Origin: Microbacterium sp. MAH-37
GTDB taxonomy: Bacteria; Actinomycetota; Actinomycetes; Actinomycetales; Microbacteriaceae
Direction of reading: 5' to 3'
DNA length: 64,000 bases
Assembly: GCF_009758255.1 (NCBI RefSeq)
Contig: NZ_WSEN01000009.1
Coordinates: 286,863-350,862, forward strand
The translations under genes and the position numbers were made by a program. Shown here in pieces: positions 61,810-64,000 of this stretch; position 1 is the stretch's first letter; each line of letters opens with the position of its first letter. Under the pieces are notes generated by a model that made no database searches, had not been told where the DNA came from, and saw only the letters and a list, made by a program, of their open reading frames with translations.

Positions 61810-62898
61810 GTGTCCGCCTCCCAGTCCGTGTCCGAAGCCGTCGCCGCTCGCCTGGAGCTCTTCCTCGAGGACCGGAGGACCGATGCCGCCGAATACGGTC
61901 CGGACGGCGCCGCCTTCCTCGACGCGGCCGCGGCGACGCTGGTCGGCGGAAAACGACTGCGTGCGAGCTTCTGCCGCACCGGATGGGCGGCGGTCGCACG
62001 CCGAGCCGATGCCCGCGCCGCGGAGAGCGACGCGCTGTGGGATCTGTGCGCGGCGCTCGAGATCTTCCAGTCCGCAGCTCTCGTGCACGACGACCTCATC
62101 GACAACTCCGATGTGCGGCGCGGCATGCCGGCCGCCCATCGCGCTCTCGAGAGCGCGCACCACGGCGCCGGATGGAGCGGCGACGCCGCGGCATACGGCC
62201 GATCCGCCGCGATCCTCCTCGGAGACCTCCTCGTCGCGTGGAGCGACGACCTCGCCGAGCAGGCCCTCGACGGGCATCCGCACGCGAGGATCGTGCGCGC
62301 CGAGTACGCGCGGATGCGTCGCGACGTGACGGTGGGTCAGCTGCTCGACATCGCCGAGGAATCGGCGTGGAGCGTGCACGCTGCGGAGGAGCACGCCGGG
62401 CGCGCGCTGCGCGTGGCGTCGCTGAAGTCGGCCAGGTACAGCGTGGAGCAGCCGCTCGTGCTCGGTGCGACCTTCGCGGGGGCGAGCACCGACCAGGTGG
62501 CCGCTCTGCGCGCGTTCGGGCATCCCGTCGGCATCGCCTTCCAGCTCCGCGACGACGTGCTCGGAGTGTTCGGAGACTCCGCGGTCACCGGCAAGCCCGC
62601 CGGCGACGACCTGCGCGAGGGCAAGCGCACCGTGCTGGTCGCGCGCACCCGCGCCGCGCTCTCCCCGTCCGCACGGACGGTGTTCGACGAGATGCTCGGC
62701 GATCCCGACCTGGACGACACCCAGATCGCCTTCCTGCAGGCGACGATCACCGACACCGGTGCCCTTGCCGCGGTAGAGGAGATGATCGCCGATCACGCGT
62801 CTCGCGCCGACCGCGCTCTGACCGCGACGCCGCTGGACAACGCCGCTGTCGGCGAACTGCGCGATCTGGCCAGAGCAGCGACCACACGCACCCGCTAG
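61810..62898 (+). CDS. Polyprenyl diphosphate synthase (trans-isoprenyl)
   Basis: This 362-residue prenyltransferase has GGKRLRASFCRTGW, the first Asp-rich motif in LVHDDLIDNSD and the second in FQLRDDVLGVFGD. A Lys follows in ARVASLKSARYSVEQPLVLG-type segments (quoted in part). It condenses isopentenyl diphosphate on allylic primers, probably for the menaquinone side chain or carriers; chain length cannot be read by eye. The GTG at 61810 is chosen for the leaderless spacing; a GTG at 61804 is the alternative. Confidence 0.9.
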   Translation: MSASQSVSEAVAARLELFLEDRRTDAAEYGPDGAAFLDAAAATLVGGKRLRASFCRTGWAAVARRADARAAESDALWDLCAALEIFQSAALVHDDLIDNSDVRRGMPAAHRALESAHHGAGWSGDAAAYGRSAAILLGDLLVAWSDDLAEQALDGHPHARIVRAEYARMRRDVTVGQLLDIAEESAWSVHAAEEHAGRALRVASLKSARYSVEQPLVLGATFAGASTDQVAALRAFGHPVGIAFQLRDDVLGVFGDSAVTGKPAGDDLREGKRTVLVARTRAALSPSARTVFDEMLGDPDLDDTQIAFLQATITDTGALAAVEEMIADHASRADRALTATPLDNAAVGELRDLARAATTRTR

Positions 62899-62924
62899 CG
62901 CGCCGGACTCAGAAGGCGGACTGC

Positions 62925-63269
62925 TCAGGCGAGCGTGCGCGCGATGCGTCGCACCTCGCTCTTGTGCCCGGCCAGCAGAGCGGCGATAGGAGTGCGTCCG
63001 AGCGTCTCCTCCTCGGCGAGCAGCCAGTCGATCGCCTCGTCGTCGCTGAACCCGGCATCCCGCAGGGCGATGACGGTGCCGCGCAACGAGGGCAGCGGGT
63101 GTCCGTCGACGATGAAGACCGCGGGCACCTGCACCGGCCCGTTGCGACGCGAACCGATCAGATAGTGCTCGTCGAGCAGGCGCCGCACTCGACCCGGAGT
63201 CTCGCCGAGCACCTCGGCGAGGTCGGGGATGGTCAGCCAGGCAGCGTTCTCAGGGGAAATCTCGGACAC
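62925..63269 (-). CDS. Rv2175c-family DNA-binding protein
   Basis: This 114-residue protein has a winged-helix-like N-terminus (WLTIPDLAEVLGETPGRVRRLLDE) and a C-terminal domain (VIALRDAGFSDDEAIDWLL, GRTPIAALLAGHKSEVRRIA). It matches Rv2175c, a DNA-binding substrate of the kinase PknL in Mycobacterium tuberculosis. The start is GTG at 63269 with GATAGT 6 nt upstream. It is convergent with the polyprenyl synthase gene; no kinase gene is in the window. Confidence 0.85.
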   Translation of the reverse strand: MSEISPENAAWLTIPDLAEVLGETPGRVRRLLDEHYLIGSRRNGPVQVPAVFIVDGHPLPSLRGTVIALRDAGFSDDEAIDWLLAEEETLGRTPIAALLAGHKSEVRRIARTLA

Positions 63270-63355
63270 GTGCCCACTATCTCACGCTCGCGCCTGCGCC
63301 GCCGCGCGGCCTGCATGGTGAACAGCTTTCACTTCTGCCACATTGATCACTTCTG

Positions 63356-63384
63356 TTGACAACCGTTTACAACCGTGTCAGCGT
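63356..63384 (+). promoter_or_regulatory. Possible promoter and direct repeats of the LysM gene
   Basis: TTGACA (63356-63361) is followed after 17 bp by CAGCGT (63379-63384), a weak -10. ACAACCGT occurs at 63359-63366 and 63369-63376, one helical turn apart, between the two elements. Confidence 0.4.
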
Positions 63385-63417
63385 GTCAGAAGCCGAGAAC
63401 AAGGGGGGTCCTTGACA

Positions 63418-64000
63418 ATGCGCACCTTCACCGCACGCGAACATGGGCTGAGAGTCGGCGTCTCCGCCGCCGTCGTCGGCGCCCTCGCCGCGACTCTCAC
63501 CGTCGCACCGGCATCCGCCGAGACCGTATCGGCCAAGACCCCACAGGGTCCTCTCCCCCAGCACGCCGACGCTCGCCTCCGGGCGCTGCCCGTCACGACG
63601 CGCGTCGCGCCGTCCACGGCACCGGCCGCGACCTACACCGTGCGCCCCGGTGACACGATCTGGTCGATCGCGAAGCGGAACGGCCTGCGCACCGCGGACA
63701 TCCTCGCCTGGAACGGCCTGACCGCGCGCTCCGTGATCCACCCTGGGCAGAAGCTCGTCCTCTCGGGTGCCGCCGCGCCGGCAGCAGCTGCCGCGCCGGC
63801 ACCGACAGCGGCCGCGACGCACACCGTCGCGGCCGGTGACACCGTCTACCGCATCGCCCGCAAGTACGGCACCTCCGTATCCGCGATCATGACAGCGAAC
63901 CGCCTCGGGTCCTCCGCCGTCATCTACCCCGGGCAGAAGCTCATCGTGTCGGGGAGCGTTCCCGCGGCCGCCGCTGCCGCACCTGCCGCCCCCGCCGCGG
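63418..64000 (+). CDS. Secreted LysM-repeat protein (5' part)
   Basis: This open frame of 194 codons runs off the right edge. It has a Sec signal (residues 12-37, VGVSAAVVGALAATLTVAPASA) and then two LysM domains at about 76-120 (YTVRPGDTIWSIAKRNGL) and 139-182 (HTVAAGDTVYRIARKYGT). They are joined by Ala/Pro linkers. LysM binds peptidoglycan, so a cell-wall hydrolase or transglycosylase is likely in the missing part. GGGGGG lies 8 nt before the ATG. Confidence 0.88.
   Translation, partial: MRTFTAREHGLRVGVSAAVVGALAATLTVAPASAETVSAKTPQGPLPQHADARLRALPVTTRVAPSTAPAATYTVRPGDTIWSIAKRNGLRTADILAWNGLTARSVIHPGQKLVLSGAAAPAAAAAPAPTAAATHTVAAGDTVYRIARKYGTSVSAIMTANRLGSSAVIYPGQKLIVSGSVPAAAAAAPAAPAA

Overview
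This 64 kb window has very high GC and comes from an actinobacterium. It most resembles Microbacterium or a close relative in the Microbacteriaceae. The evidence is the gene order: a division and cell-wall (dcw) cluster without ftsA, the qcrCAB/ctaCDEF respiratory genes, SepF/DivIVA, DUF3043, DUF3040 and a Rv2175c-type protein. Many genes also carry a TANNNT box 6-7 nt before an ATG or GTG, the signature of leaderless mRNAs. Genus assignment is inference; no rRNA or tRNA gene is visible.

Layout. 1-897 is the 5' part of uvrA. 1090-6154 is an assimilatory nitrate module (narK-type transporter, molybdopterin nitrate reductase, flavoprotein with a [2Fe-2S] domain) preceded by a GlnR-like box. 6151-10271 is a five-gene MoxR/DUF58/DUF4129 membrane operon. 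10321-11053 is an OhrR regulator divergent from a small Cys/His protein. 11066-13470 holds a TfoX-like gene and uvrB. 13534-14985 holds two tandem Tat-exported paralogues of unknown function. 15071-20474 holds coaE, rpsA, a 5'-3' exonuclease, a PHP protein and trpD. 20679-25089 is ctaE-qcrCAB. 25177-27517 holds a GNAT, a truncated threonyl-tRNA synthetase-like gene behind a Thr-rich leader peptide and attenuator, and a rhodanese. 27584-31086 is ctaF-ctaD-ctaC and an A-type Fe-S carrier. 31168-40664 holds an M20 peptidase, DUF3043, pyrD, nrdR, hisD, a membrane protein and dnaE. 40722-43866 is a TetR-controlled DUF6230/DUF6114/secreted-protein operon plus a GNAT. 43954-61092 is the rluD-lspA-divIVA-yggT-sepF-ftsZ-ftsQ-murC-murG-ftsW-murD-mraY-murF-ftsI-ftsL-rsmH-mraZ cluster. 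61310-64000 holds DUF3040, a polyprenyl synthase, a Rv2175c homologue and the start of a LysM protein.

How they fit together. Most of the window is core metabolism: respiration through a bcc-aa3 supercomplex, lipid II synthesis with septum assembly, DNA repair and replication. The polyprenyl synthase probably supplies prenyl diphosphates, possibly for menaquinone or undecaprenyl carriers. The accessory interest lies in local regulation. The best candidate for an undescribed system is the leaderless 17-codon leader peptide with three consecutive Thr codons, followed by mutually exclusive hairpins, in front of a ThrRS paralogue that lacks the editing domain and has altered active-site motifs. 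Other regulatory signals are a perfect palindrome between tetR and the DUF6230 operon, overlapping palindromes between ohrR and a small gene, and two opposed arrays of GTGGAG repeats upstream of mraZ. No intergenic stretch exceeds 300 bases, and no IS element, phage, CRISPR array or tRNA gene was seen.
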